From: an uncultured Erysipelotrichales bacterium
GTDB taxonomy: Bacteria > Bacillota_I > Bacilli_A > Erysipelotrichales > Coprobacillaceae
Direction of reading: 5' to 3'
Assembly: GCA_910586805.1 (NCBI GenBank)
Contig: CAJUJC010000010.1
Coordinates: 13,656-27,503 of the forward strand
Length of the DNA: 13,848 nt
Below the pieces are notes generated by a model. That model was not told where the DNA came from. It saw nothing but the letters and a program-made list of their open reading frames with translations, and searched no databases. The position numbers and the translations under genes are program-made. Of this stretch, positions 1-6,488 are shown piece after piece. Every line of letters starts with the position of its first letter. Positions within the stretch are counted from its first letter, which is position 1.

Positions 1-1
1 A

Positions 2-874
2 GGAGTTATAAGTTTATTGATAGGATGTTTGACATTTGTTTCATATATGTATGTGAATAAAGAAAAAGCACCAGAGGAAAAGGAAAATCATTATTATAAA
101 ACTGTTGTTTTTAAAGATAGCGATAATGAATTGATTCCTATATCTATGGATCTTCATAATCAGATGGAATTAGAACAGGAAGTTATGAATTGTATTGATA
201 TTATGAAATCAACTGAGTTTCAGGAATATGGTTTGTATCCTGTTTTAAGTTCTGAATTAGAAGTTTTATCTGTTGAGTTAAAAAATCATGTTTTAACATT
301 AAATACAAATGATGAGATTGTTGCCAATAGTGATGCTTTAAATATTTTAGAAGCACTAACTTTTACATGTACAGATTATGATGATGTTAGCCGATTACAA
401 CTCCAAATTAATGGTCAGAATATATCTAATTTACCTAATAGTTTTATACCAGTATCTTCTTTAACAAAAGATTTAGGTTTAAATAATTTTATTGAAACAT
501 CTACTTATTTACATGAAACAGTTCCAGTTATGGTATACAAACAAAAGAATATTATGAATTATTCTTATTATATTCCTACAACATTAAGGATAGAAGAAAA
601 TGATTCTATTGATAAACAAGTGAAAACAATTTTGAGTCATATTCAAAGTCGTATACAACTTATTGATGCCTCTTTAGAAGATGGAACGTTACATGTTCAA
701 TTAGGTTCTAATATTTTATTGGATAACGAAAAAATAGATCAGGCATTAGAGGATTTAATTGTATTGTCTTTATCAACATTAAAGGGAGTTGATAACGTTG
801 ATATTACGATTAATAAGGAAAGTGTACGTACAAAAGAATCATCTATTATTGAATATAATCGTTTAAAAATATAA
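2..874 (+). CDS. gerM: GerMN-domain sporulation/germination protein (5' end outside window)
   Basis: The reading frame is open from the first full codon (base 2), so the start most likely lies to the left; a TTG at 17 behind AGGAG is possible but less likely. The visible N-terminus is one hydrophobic segment (GVISLLIGCLTFVSYMYV) containing a lipobox-like LIGC, which suggests a membrane-anchored or lipid-attached protein facing outward. Behind it are two related alpha/beta blocks (roughly residues 30-145 and 170-275), each with a helix, a strand pair and an Asn/Asp-rich turn. This matches the duplicated GerMN architecture of Bacillus GerM, an envelope protein needed for sporulation and germination. 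The following gene is YfcE-like; in Bacillus subtilis gerM lies close to the homologous ysnB, so context agrees. Domain assignment is by recognition of overall pattern, not by alignment. Confidence 0.68.
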   Translation, partial: GVISLLIGCLTFVSYMYVNKEKAPEEKENHYYKTVVFKDSDNELIPISMDLHNQMELEQEVMNCIDIMKSTEFQEYGLYPVLSSELEVLSVELKNHVLTLNTNDEIVANSDALNILEALTFTCTDYDDVSRLQLQINGQNISNLPNSFIPVSSLTKDLGLNNFIETSTYLHETVPVMVYKQKNIMNYSYYIPTTLRIEENDSIDKQVKTILSHIQSRIQLIDASLEDGTLHVQLGSNILLDNEKIDQALEDLIVLSLSTLKGVDNVDITINKESVRTKESSIIEYNRLKI

Positions 875-880
875 AAAATG

Positions 881-909
881 TTGTATTGAGGAAGTAGGTT
901 TTGTATAAT
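881..909 (+). promoter_or_regulatory. possible promoter for the phosphoesterase gene
   Basis: A perfect -10 hexamer TATAAT (904-909) lies 17 bp behind a weak -35 TTGTAT (881-886). It sits only about 16 bases before the likely ATG at 926, giving a very short leader. Read-through from the upstream gene is equally possible. Confidence 0.35.
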
Positions 910-925
910 GTAATCGGTGATAGAA

Positions 926-1390
926 ATGAAAAAAGTTGTTGTTATGTCTGATAATCATGGACAAGACATTATGTTAAAGAAAATAAAAGAGTTAGAACCT
1001 ACAGCTGACTATTATATTCATTGTGGTGATAGTGAAACATCACGTCAGGAATTGTTGCAAGGATATATTTGTGTAAAAGGAAATAATGATTGGTATTTAG
1101 ATTTACCTAAAGAGGCTATATTGGATATTGAAGGATTAAAAATTCTTGTTACACATGGGCAGTATTTTGGCTACTTTAATAGAGAAATGGCTATGAAAGA
1201 AATGCTAGAGACAACTCAGTGTCAGGTATTAATTAGTGGACATACACATATGCCTATGTTTATAGAAGAGGGTGGATATTATTTGATAAATCCTGGTTCT
1301 ACATCATTGCCTAGAGGTGGTAGTCCTAAAAGTTATGCTGTTTTAACGATTCATCAAAAACATATAGAATGTGAATTTAAACAATTGTAA
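926..1390 (+). CDS. YfcE/MJ0936-family metallophosphoesterase
   Basis: A calcineurin-like phosphoesterase of the small YfcE/YsnB type, expected to be a cytosolic metal-dependent phosphodiesterase; the physiological substrate of this family is generally not known. All metal-binding motifs are visible in order: SDNHG near the N-terminus (usual form D-x-H), HCGDSE (GD), KGNND (GN-D), VTHGQ (H) and SGHTHMP (GHTH), with a final INPGS motif typical of the family. The length of about 154 aa is normal. ATG 926 (MKKVVVMSDNHG) is preferred over GTG 917 because GGTGA lies just before it and the first strand then begins at the N-terminus as in homologues. A strong hairpin terminator follows directly. Confidence 0.88.
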   Translation: MKKVVVMSDNHGQDIMLKKIKELEPTADYYIHCGDSETSRQELLQGYICVKGNNDWYLDLPKEAILDIEGLKILVTHGQYFGYFNREMAMKEMLETTQCQVLISGHTHMPMFIEEGGYYLINPGSTSLPRGGSPKSYAVLTIHQKHIECEFKQL

Positions 1391-1421
1391 AAAAGCAACT
1401 TTCGTTTTGGAAGTTGCTTTT
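1391..1421. terminator. bidirectional rho-independent terminator
   Basis: Inverted repeat GCAACTT (1395-1401) / AAGTTGC (1411-1417) is flanked by AAAA on the left and TTTT on the right. It lies between two convergent genes (phosphoesterase rightward, ATPase leftward) and can serve both. Confidence 0.85.
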
Positions 1422-1433
1422 CATATATAAATT

Positions 1434-4043
1434 TTAATGTATAACTTTAAAAGCTTTTAATGTTTCAATAAGAAGAGTTGGAATCAAAGAAACACCAAGA
1501 CATATTATATAATAACTTGTTGGAAGTATCATTAATCCAAAGATATGTGCTAATGGTGGAATAAAGACAACAGCAAGAACTAGAACTAATGAAACAAGGC
1601 AAGCTTTGTTTAAACTATGATTAGTAAATGGACCTATTTTAAATAGGGAATGTTGAGAACGCATATTGTAAGCTTGGACAATTTGTGATAAAGCAAGAAT
1701 GATAAAGCACATTGTACGACCCGCATTAATATCATTCAACTGTGCTAAACCAATATAAAATCCACTAAAAGCCAAAATACCAAACATAAGTCCTTGTAAA
1801 ACAATTCTTATACCTAATCCATGGGCAAATATTCCTTCTTCTTTTGGACGTGGTTTTTCATTCATAACATCATCTTCTATATCTTCCATACCAAGAGCAA
1901 TAGCAGGTAAGCTATCAGTAACAAGATTAATCCATAAAAGTTGCATAGAAAGTAGGGGAGCTTGTTTAAAAATCAACATAACAGTAAACACAACAATAAC
2001 TTCACCAATATTTGTTCCAAGTAAGAAACCAACTGTCTTTTTGATATTTTGATAAATACCACGACCTTCTTTAACTGCTTCTATAATTGTTGCAAAATTA
2101 TCATCCATTAATGTTAAATCAGCAGCGCCTTTTGCAACATCAGTACCAGTAATCCCCATTGCACATCCAATGTCACTGGCTTTTAAAGCAGGGGCATCAT
2201 TAACACCATCACCAGTCATAGAAACAATAGCATTTTGTCTTTGCCATGCCTTGACAACTCTAATTTTATCTTCAGGTGATACACGTGCATATACTGAAAT
2301 TTTTGTAATGTGTTGATCAAATTCATCATCACTCATTTGTGATAATTCTCTACCTGTAATAGCTATATCACCATCATGCATAATTCCTAACTCTTTGGCA
2401 ATAGCACTAGCAGTTATAATATGATCGCCCGTAATCATCACTGGCTTAATACCAGCTTGAATGCATGTTTGAACAGCAACTTTTGCTTCTTCTCGAGGTG
2501 GATCAATCATACCAACAAGTCCCATGAAAGTTAATTGATTTTCTAAATTATCGCTTGTTGGTTCATTAGGTAATATATCTATTTTTTTATAAGCGACAGC
2601 AATGACACGTAATGCTTTTTGTCCTAATTCTTCAGTGATTTTAAGAATATGTTCTTGATTAATATTCACACATCTTCTTAATAATTCATCAGTTGCACCT
2701 TTGGTAATGACTATTTTTTGATTATTTTTTTGGACAACAACAGACATTAATTTTCTATCTGAATCAAAGGGTAATTCATAAATACGTTGATATTCATCAT
2801 TTAACTCTTTTAAATCAATATGATTTTTAAGTGTTGCTGAAATAATACTTGTTTCAGTAGGGTCACCTAAATGTTTTTCAACTTGATCTTCAATAACAAC
2901 AGAACCATTACTACATAATGTTCCATATTTTAAAATATCTAATGCCTGATGAGAATTGTGATCATGAACATCTTCTAGTAAATCCATTTGATTTACATAT
3001 ATCTTTACTAATGTCATTTTATTTTGGGTTAATGTTCCTGTTTTGTCTGAACATATAACACTCGTACTTCCTAGTGTTTCAACAGCAGGAAGTTTTTTTA
3101 CAATAGCATTTCTTTTTGCCATTTTTGCTACACCTAAGGATAAAACAATTGTAACAATAACAGGTAATCCTTCAGGAATAGCTGAAACAGCTAAAGAGAC
3201 AGAAGTCATAAAGATTTCAATAAGTGGAATACCATCAATCATTCCAATAACAAATATAAAGGCACAAACAATAATAGCAAGAATACCCAACTTTTTACCA
3301 AGTTCAGCTAAACGAATTTGTAAAGGTGTCTTTGTATCTTCTTCTTTATTTAATAAGCCAGCAATTTTCCCCATTTCGCTATTCATTCCAGTTGCACACA
3401 CAACAGCTAATGCCGTCCCATATGTAATACTACACCCAGAATAGACCATGTTAATTCTATCACCTAAAGCTGCATTTTCTTTAACGATAGCTTGATAATC
3501 TTTTTCAACAGCAACAGATTCTCCAGTTAATGCAGATTCTTCAGATTTTAAACTTGAGGATGTAATCAATCTTGCATCTGCTGGAACAAAATCACCAGCT
3601 TCTAATTTAATGATATCTCCAACAACAATATCTTCAGAATTAATCATTTGTTCATGTCCATCTCTTATGACTCTTGCATGAGGAGAAGATAAAGACATTA
3701 AAGCTTCTAATGATTTTTCGGCTTTATTTTCTTGAACAACACCCATAATTGCATTAAGAATAACAATGAGTAAAATAAGAGCTGGTTCAAAAAATGCTGA
3801 CAGATTATTTTCTTCAAATGCCAAAACAAAAGAGATGATGGCTGCAATCAATAAGATAATAATCATAACATCTTTAAATTGATCAATGAATTTTTGGAAA
3901 CTCGTTTTCTTTTTGCTTTCTTCTAACTTGTTTTTTCCATATTTTTCAATTCTTTGTTTAACTTCATGATGACTTAATCCGTTTTTAGAATTTGTTTGCA
4001 ATTCGTTTAAAATGTCATCAATTGATTGTTGATATTTTTCCAT
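1434..4043 (-). CDS. P-type calcium-transporting ATPase (P2-type, YloB/SERCA-like)
   Basis: Membrane pump that couples ATP hydrolysis to cation export, most likely Ca2+. Every P-type hallmark is present: a cation-transporter N-terminal domain, the actuator motif LTGES (about residue 172-176), the fourth-helix motif AIPEGLP (about 288-294), the phosphorylation motif DKTGTLTQNK with Asp near 333, the ATP-binding motif KGAT (about 448), TGDH (about 538) and MTGDGVNDAPALK (about 610). A C-terminal membrane bundle includes QLLWINLVTD, where IPEGLP plus N..D points to calcium rather than a heavy metal. At 869 aa it is full length. ATG 4043 is chosen over ATG 4049 because the Shine-Dalgarno GGAGG then sits about 7 bases upstream instead of 1. 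It is a single gene and convergent with the phosphoesterase. Confidence 0.93.
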   Translation of the reverse strand: MEKYQQSIDDILNELQTNSKNGLSHHEVKQRIEKYGKNKLEESKKKTSFQKFIDQFKDVMIIILLIAAIISFVLAFEENNLSAFFEPALILLIVILNAIMGVVQENKAEKSLEALMSLSSPHARVIRDGHEQMINSEDIVVGDIIKLEAGDFVPADARLITSSSLKSEESALTGESVAVEKDYQAIVKENAALGDRINMVYSGCSITYGTALAVVCATGMNSEMGKIAGLLNKEEDTKTPLQIRLAELGKKLGILAIIVCAFIFVIGMIDGIPLIEIFMTSVSLAVSAIPEGLPVIVTIVLSLGVAKMAKRNAIVKKLPAVETLGSTSVICSDKTGTLTQNKMTLVKIYVNQMDLLEDVHDHNSHQALDILKYGTLCSNGSVVIEDQVEKHLGDPTETSIISATLKNHIDLKELNDEYQRIYELPFDSDRKLMSVVVQKNNQKIVITKGATDELLRRCVNINQEHILKITEELGQKALRVIAVAYKKIDILPNEPTSDNLENQLTFMGLVGMIDPPREEAKVAVQTCIQAGIKPVMITGDHIITASAIAKELGIMHDGDIAITGRELSQMSDDEFDQHITKISVYARVSPEDKIRVVKAWQRQNAIVSMTGDGVNDAPALKASDIGCAMGITGTDVAKGAADLTLMDDNFATIIEAVKEGRGIYQNIKKTVGFLLGTNIGEVIVVFTVMLIFKQAPLLSMQLLWINLVTDSLPAIALGMEDIEDDVMNEKPRPKEEGIFAHGLGIRIVLQGLMFGILAFSGFYIGLAQLNDINAGRTMCFIILALSQIVQAYNMRSQHSLFKIGPFTNHSLNKACLVSLVLVLAVVFIPPLAHIFGLMILPTSYYIICLGVSLIPTLLIETLKAFKVIH

Positions 4044-4150
4044 AGTCATACCTCCACAACATATATTTATTATTATACACTCATTTATGAAAATAATATG
4101 AATTATATATGATTGTTATAAAATATTGTTTTTCGATAATAAAATCATGT

Positions 4151-4175
4151 ATAAAAAATCACTCTTTCGAGTGAT
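4151..4175 (-). terminator. rho-independent terminator, leftward
   Basis: Stem ATCACTC (4158-4164) / GAGTGAT (4169-4175) with a 4-base loop; reading leftward it is followed by a run of T (AAAAAA on the + strand at about 4152-4157). It lies upstream of the ATPase gene and would end leftward transcription arriving from the right. Confidence 0.6.
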
Positions 4176-4283
4176 AAATATATGACAATAAAATATAATT
4201 ATTATTATGGTGAAATGGTGAGTACTTAGAAAATATTCATATTTCTTTTAAAAATAGGAGAGAGTTAAAATTATTTTTGTAAT

Positions 4284-4314
4284 AAAAAAAGCCCTTAAAT
4301 AGGGCGATTTTTTT
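4284..4314 (-). terminator. strong terminator behind the tRNA-like attachment sequence
   Basis: GCCCT (4291-4295) / AGGGC (4301-4305) is flanked by AAAAAAA on the left and TTTTTTT on the right, so it can act in both directions. Leftward, it follows the tRNA-like 3' end at 4318-4333 directly, as expected for the terminator of a tRNA gene. Confidence 0.7.
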
Positions 4315-4317
4315 AAA

Positions 4318-4333
4318 TGGCGTCCACGAAGGG
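4318..4333 (-). other. putative attL: 3' end of a tRNA gene (phage attachment core)
   Basis: Read leftward the sequence is CCCTTCGTGGACGCCA. This divides exactly into 5 nt of T-stem, 7 nt of acceptor stem, a discriminator G and CCA, and a terminator follows. The bases to its right do not continue as a tRNA body, so only the 3' end is present. That is the usual result when a tyrosine integrase inserts into a tRNA 3' end; the integrase gene lies about 115 bp away. The acceptor would pair with GTCCACG; the isoacceptor cannot be named with certainty. The true crossover may extend a few bases beyond the 16 nt. Confidence 0.6.
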
Positions 4334-4343
4334 AAAATAAAGT

Positions 4344-4419
4344 GTATGTTTTTAAGCGGTTTTTATAGCATTTTTATATATATTTTACCCTATTTTACCT
4401 TTTTTAGTTTGTATGTTTT
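4344..4419. repeat. short direct repeats, possible integrase arm-binding sites
   Basis: TATTTTACC occurs at 4381-4389 and again at 4391-4399, a 10-bp period that places both copies on one face of the helix. GTATGTTTT occurs at 4344-4352 and 4411-4419. Short tandem repeats between an attachment core and an int gene are typical arm-type sites for Tn916/lambda-like integrases. Together with the terminators and the attachment core they account for the gene-free stretch 4044-4447. Confidence 0.4.
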
Positions 4420-4447
4420 ACTTTTTTACACCAAATTTACGCCACGA

Positions 4448-5539
4448 TTAAAAACTATCTAATACATTCAAAATCTTTTTTTTCTTCTCTGGAAACATAT
4501 GTCCATATCGTCTTTCAACCATTTCCTTTGAGTGTCCTAATCGTTCAGCAATTGTAAAACTATCTACATTATTATTTATCAATAATGAAACATGGCTATG
4601 ACGAAAATCATGAATTCTAATCACAGGTATTTGATCGTCCTCATTTTGACTATTGTATAAAGAAATATATTTATTTTTCTTGTTTTCTACAGTTTTGTGA
4701 GGGATAGGTTTATAAAATCCATGTATATAAAACTTTTCACTAAAACCATCAATTTTAAAACATTCTTTTTTCCACGTTTTGAGCTCATTTAAGAGACTTT
4801 TATTCAAATAGATAATTCTATTCTCACCAGTCTTAGTTGACTTTGTAATGGTTCTATTTTTGTTGTTGTAGTTGCTATGAATAGTTAATGTCCCATCAAA
4901 TTCATTAAAATCTTCCCAAGTTCTAGCTTGTAACTCGCTTATACGCATACCAGTCCAATACAACATATCAAATAAAAGAATATCTTCAAAAACAGTTATT
5001 ACACTTCTAAATTTTTTATACTGTTCTAGTGTCCAAAATTTCATCACCGATGTTGATTGATTGGTATGTTTGACAAATTCCAAGTAATTAAAAGGGTTTT
5101 CCTTTATGATCATCTTTCTTACCCCAAACTTCATTATTGATGACATTAATGTTTGGATTGAATCAATATAGCTATTTTTAATATTTAATTTTAATAAATT
5201 GTTTTGCCAATGTTCAATTATAGGTATTGTTATTTTATCAACGTACATATCTCCAAAGTAGGGGAGAATATGTTTTTTTGCAGTTGCTTTATAATCATAA
5301 ATTGTACGTTCTTTTACTCGTTTTTGTTTATATTCGATAAATATATGGAAAAGTTCATTGTAGGTATATCTTTGTGTTGGTGTTTCTTTACAATTAATAA
5401 GAAATAATCTTTCATTTTCTTTAGCTTTATTGTATGTTGTAAATCCTCTTTTTTTATATCTTTTTTGATTTCCAAAGAGGTCTATGTACGATCCTTCATA
5501 ATAATAAGTACCTCTTTTTTTATCTTTGTATACACTCAT
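4448..5539 (-). CDS. int: phage/ICE-type tyrosine recombinase (integrase)
   Basis: Catalyses site-specific integration and, with an excisionase, excision of the element. Residues 1-55 form the arm-binding domain typical of Tn916/phage integrases (MSVYKDKKRGTYYYEG... GNQKRYKKRGF). About 60-155 is the SAM-like core-binding domain, and the C-terminal half is the catalytic domain with the full set: Arg199 (TGMRISEL), Lys near 236, His310 and Arg313 (HDFRH), His336 (LGHSKE) and the nucleophile Tyr345 (ERRYGHM). It is full length at 363 aa. ATG 5539 is preferred over ATG 5557 because AAAGGA lies 9 bases before it and the MSVYKDKK start is standard for the family. The gene is the outermost of the element, next to the presumed attL, and is read toward it. 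Confidence 0.93.
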   Translation of the reverse strand: MSVYKDKKRGTYYYEGSYIDLFGNQKRYKKRGFTTYNKAKENERLFLINCKETPTQRYTYNELFHIFIEYKQKRVKERTIYDYKATAKKHILPYFGDMYVDKITIPIIEHWQNNLLKLNIKNSYIDSIQTLMSSIMKFGVRKMIIKENPFNYLEFVKHTNQSTSVMKFWTLEQYKKFRSVITVFEDILLFDMLYWTGMRISELQARTWEDFNEFDGTLTIHSNYNNKNRTITKSTKTGENRIIYLNKSLLNELKTWKKECFKIDGFSEKFYIHGFYKPIPHKTVENKKNKYISLYNSQNEDDQIPVIRIHDFRHSHVSLLINNNVDSFTIAERLGHSKEMVERRYGHMFPEKKKKILNVLDSF

Positions 5540-5630
5540 GTTAGCATATCCTTTCATTTATGTTGTTGTAGCTAATTACTTTTAATGATATTAATGCTAT
5601 TACAAATTGTCCTATTGGAGGAAAGAGGTT

Positions 5631-5828
5631 TTATTTGTTTTTAGCTTTATCAATCGTCCTTTGCATGGCTTCTCTAATAACATTGGATTGACTAATCCCA
5701 AGTTTGGAACATGCCTCTTTGAATTCTTCTACAAATTCAGTCTTATATGTCGCTTTAACTTGTTTCATGTTCTTTTTTTTCCAGTCTTCAATGTATTCTT
5801 GTTGATTAAATTCTTTTTTTTCTTTCAT
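5631..5828 (-). CDS. ribbon-helix-helix (Arc/CopG-like) small DNA-binding protein
   Basis: A 65-aa, Lys/Glu-rich protein. After a charged N-terminus of about 22 residues, the pattern KQVKATYKTEFVEEFKEACSK then LGISQSNVIREAMQRTI reads as one strand followed by two helices with the G-x-S-x-S-x-V-I-R-E-A turn typical of ribbon-helix-helix repressors. Such proteins bind as dimers and often control integrase or excisionase operons. AAGGAG stands ahead of the ATG and overlaps the stop of the upstream 29-codon gene, which suggests a joint transcript running toward int. The palindrome at 6135-6152 is a candidate operator, by inference only. Confidence 0.65.
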   Translation of the reverse strand: MKEKKEFNQQEYIEDWKKKNMKQVKATYKTEFVEEFKEACSKLGISQSNVIREAMQRTIDKAKNK

Positions 5829-5838
5829 AAATTACTCC

Positions 5839-5928
5839 TTATTTAAAATTCCATACTAATAATAAAGCAATTAATAATATGACAATGATTACATTTAATA
5901 TAGTTTTAATAATTTCAAAGTGTTTCAT
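5839..5928 (-). CDS. 29-aa single-span membrane peptide
   Basis: A small gene starting at ATG 5928, preceded by AAAGGAG at good spacing. The product starts MKHFEIIKT, continues as an uninterrupted hydrophobic helix of about 17 residues (ILNVIIVILLIALLLVW) and ends NFK. It is therefore a one-span membrane peptide with short tails. Its stop codon overlaps the ribosome binding site of the ribbon-helix-helix gene, so it sits in the same leftward transcript. Function unknown; peptides of this form include type I toxins and regulators of membrane partners. Confidence 0.55.
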   Translation of the reverse strand: MKHFEIIKTILNVIIVILLIALLLVWNFK

Positions 5929-5941
5929 ATAAATAGCTCCT

Positions 5942-5969
5942 TTCATAATCTTTAAATTTATGATATAAT
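5942..5969 (+). promoter_or_regulatory. extended -10 promoter for an antisense RNA
   Basis: TGATATAAT (5961-5969) is a perfect extended -10, with a -35-like TTCATA (5942-5947, 4 of 6) at 16-bp spacing. It points rightward, against the leftward genes around it. The next rightward signal is the terminator at 6051-6099, and no convincing rightward gene lies between. Confidence 0.55.
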
Positions 5970-5975
5970 GAGCAA

Positions 5976-6095
5976 GAGAGAAGGGAACTACTTCCCTAAA
6001 CTCTTGATAAGTGCATATATTAGAGTAATTATTTCTAATATTAGCTTGATGAGTTCTAAGACTTGTTTGCCGACTGGTTTAGAACTCTTTTTCTT
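5976..6095 (+). ncRNA. predicted antisense RNA opposite the 38-codon peptide gene
   Basis: The region is bounded by the extended -10 promoter (5961-5969) and a rho-independent terminator at 6051-6099. The predicted product is about 115-125 nt, starting with a hairpin (AGGGAA 5982-5987 / TTCCCT 5992-5997) and covering nearly the whole of the leftward 38-codon gene. Such an RNA would pair perfectly with that mRNA and block its translation or mark it for decay, as antitoxin RNAs do in type I toxin-antitoxin loci. Both ends are predicted from signals only. Confidence 0.5.
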
Positions 6096-6104
6096 TTTGT
6101 TCAT
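5988..6104 (-). CDS. 38-aa basic amphipathic peptide, candidate type I toxin
   Basis: ATG 6104 is preceded by AAGGAGG at good spacing. The product has a lysine-rich head (MNKKKKSSKPVGKQ) and then one long helix of hydrophobic residues broken by regularly placed charged ones (VLELIKLILEIITLIYALIKSLGK), so it is amphipathic and probably membrane-active. It is the first gene behind the very strong promoter at 6128-6156 and is fully overlapped by a predicted antisense RNA. The combination of short membrane-active peptide, strong promoter and antisense RNA is that of a type I toxin. No known toxin family is recognised. An alternative is a leader peptide whose antisense RNA controls the ribbon-helix-helix/int operon. 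Confidence 0.55.
   Translation of the reverse strand: MNKKKKSSKPVGKQVLELIKLILEIITLIYALIKSLGK
6051..6099 (+). terminator. terminator of the predicted antisense RNA
   Basis: Stem GAGTTCTAA (6051-6059) / TTAGAACTC (6079-6087) is followed by TTTTTCTTTTTG. It lies inside the 38-codon gene on the opposite strand. Nothing needs a rightward terminator here except the proposed antisense transcript. Confidence 0.6.
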
Positions 6105-6127
6105 TATCCTTTCCTCCTTACAATTAT

Positions 6128-6156
6128 ATTATATCATAGTGGTACTACTATGTCAA
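6128..6156 (-). promoter_or_regulatory. near-consensus promoter of the leftward peptide/RHH/int unit
   Basis: Reading leftward, TTGACA (6156-6151) and TATAAT (6133-6128) are both perfect and separated by exactly 17 bp. This is the best promoter in the window. It should drive the 38-codon gene and probably the 29-codon, ribbon-helix-helix and int genes behind it. Confidence 0.8.
6135..6152. promoter_or_regulatory. 18-bp palindromic operator in the promoter spacer
   Basis: CATAGTGGTACTACTATG is a dyad with 8 of 9 base pairs symmetric. It fills the spacer between -35 and -10 of the promoter at 6128-6156, where a bound repressor would block RNA polymerase. The likely binder is the ribbon-helix-helix protein of the same transcript; the XRE repressor seems to use a different motif (GTGCCA-N6-TGGAAC). 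Confidence 0.6.
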
Positions 6157-6200
6157 TATAAAATGAGAAAAAGTTTGATAAATTCAATGTTTTTTATTAC

Positions 6201-6229
6201 TTTATAAAGTATAATTTATTTGTTATAAT
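6201..6229 (+). promoter_or_regulatory. rightward promoter directly in front of a terminator
   Basis: TTTATA (6201-6206) and a perfect TATAAT (6224-6229) are spaced by 17 bp. A start near 6236 would run straight into the hairpin terminator at 6238-6270. Confidence 0.45.
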
Positions 6230-6235
6230 GTGACT

Positions 6236-6270
6236 GATCCTAAGTTACCTGCATGGGCTTAGGACTTTTT
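6236..6270 (+). ncRNA. predicted very short RNA consisting of a terminator hairpin
   Basis: TCCTAAG (6238-6244) / CTTAGGA (6258-6264) followed by CTTTTT forms an intrinsic terminator. With the promoter at 6201-6229 it would give a transcript of only about 35-45 nt. It may be a tiny regulatory RNA, or the remnant of a longer unit. The terminator part is convincing; the RNA is an inference. Confidence 0.35.
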
Positions 6271-6356
6271 ATTTATATCTGATAATCATATAATGATAAT
6301 CTATATCATCGTTTTTTCTCTTTTTTGTATTCATGTGTTTACCTAATTTGATTTTC

Positions 6357-6461
6357 TTATCCCCCTCTAGGAGAGGGATATAGAATAATGATTGGAAAGA
6401 GTATTGCTATTAAACAAAATGAGAATATAAGTTTTAGATTTTTCTGGATAAAATTTTTCAT
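6357..6461 (-). CDS. 34-aa single-span membrane peptide
   Basis: ATG 6461 lies 8 bases after AAAGGA and 27 bases beyond the stop of the larger membrane protein gene, so it probably shares that leftward transcript. The product has a basic head (MKNFIQKNLK), one hydrophobic helix (LIFSFCLIAILFPIIILY) and a short tail PSPRGG. The end of the gene includes an imperfect hairpin at about 6358-6382. Function unknown; together with its neighbour it may act on the membrane during lysogeny. The stretch 6271-6356 beyond it shows only AT-rich sequence with a repeated TGATAATC. Confidence 0.5.
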   Translation of the reverse strand: MKNFIQKNLKLIFSFCLIAILFPIIILYPSPRGG

Positions 6462-6488
6462 TTTATTATTCCTTTCTATGAAGGTACA

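Noticed and set aside
3043..3444. Open frame of 133 codons on the + strand
   Set aside because: It lies inside the ATPase gene on the opposite strand, whose motifs are certain, and has no ribosome binding site; it is a shadow frame.
4081..4260. A gene or structured RNA in the ATPase upstream region
   Set aside because: Only frames of about 15 codons without start signals and a simple terminator hairpin are seen.
5204..5407. Open frame of 67 codons on the + strand
   Set aside because: It lies inside the int gene; its Phe/Cys-rich composition reflects the complement of an AT-rich gene.
5607..5846. Open frame of 79 codons on the + strand opposite the ribbon-helix-helix gene
   Set aside because: A poly-Phe stretch from complementing lysine codons and no ribosome binding site; the opposite strand has a recognisable DNA-binding fold.
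5968..6207. Open frame of 79 codons on the + strand over the antisense RNA
   Set aside because: No ribosome binding site, the start falls inside the -10 promoter sequence, and a terminator lies within; better explained as non-coding antisense RNA.
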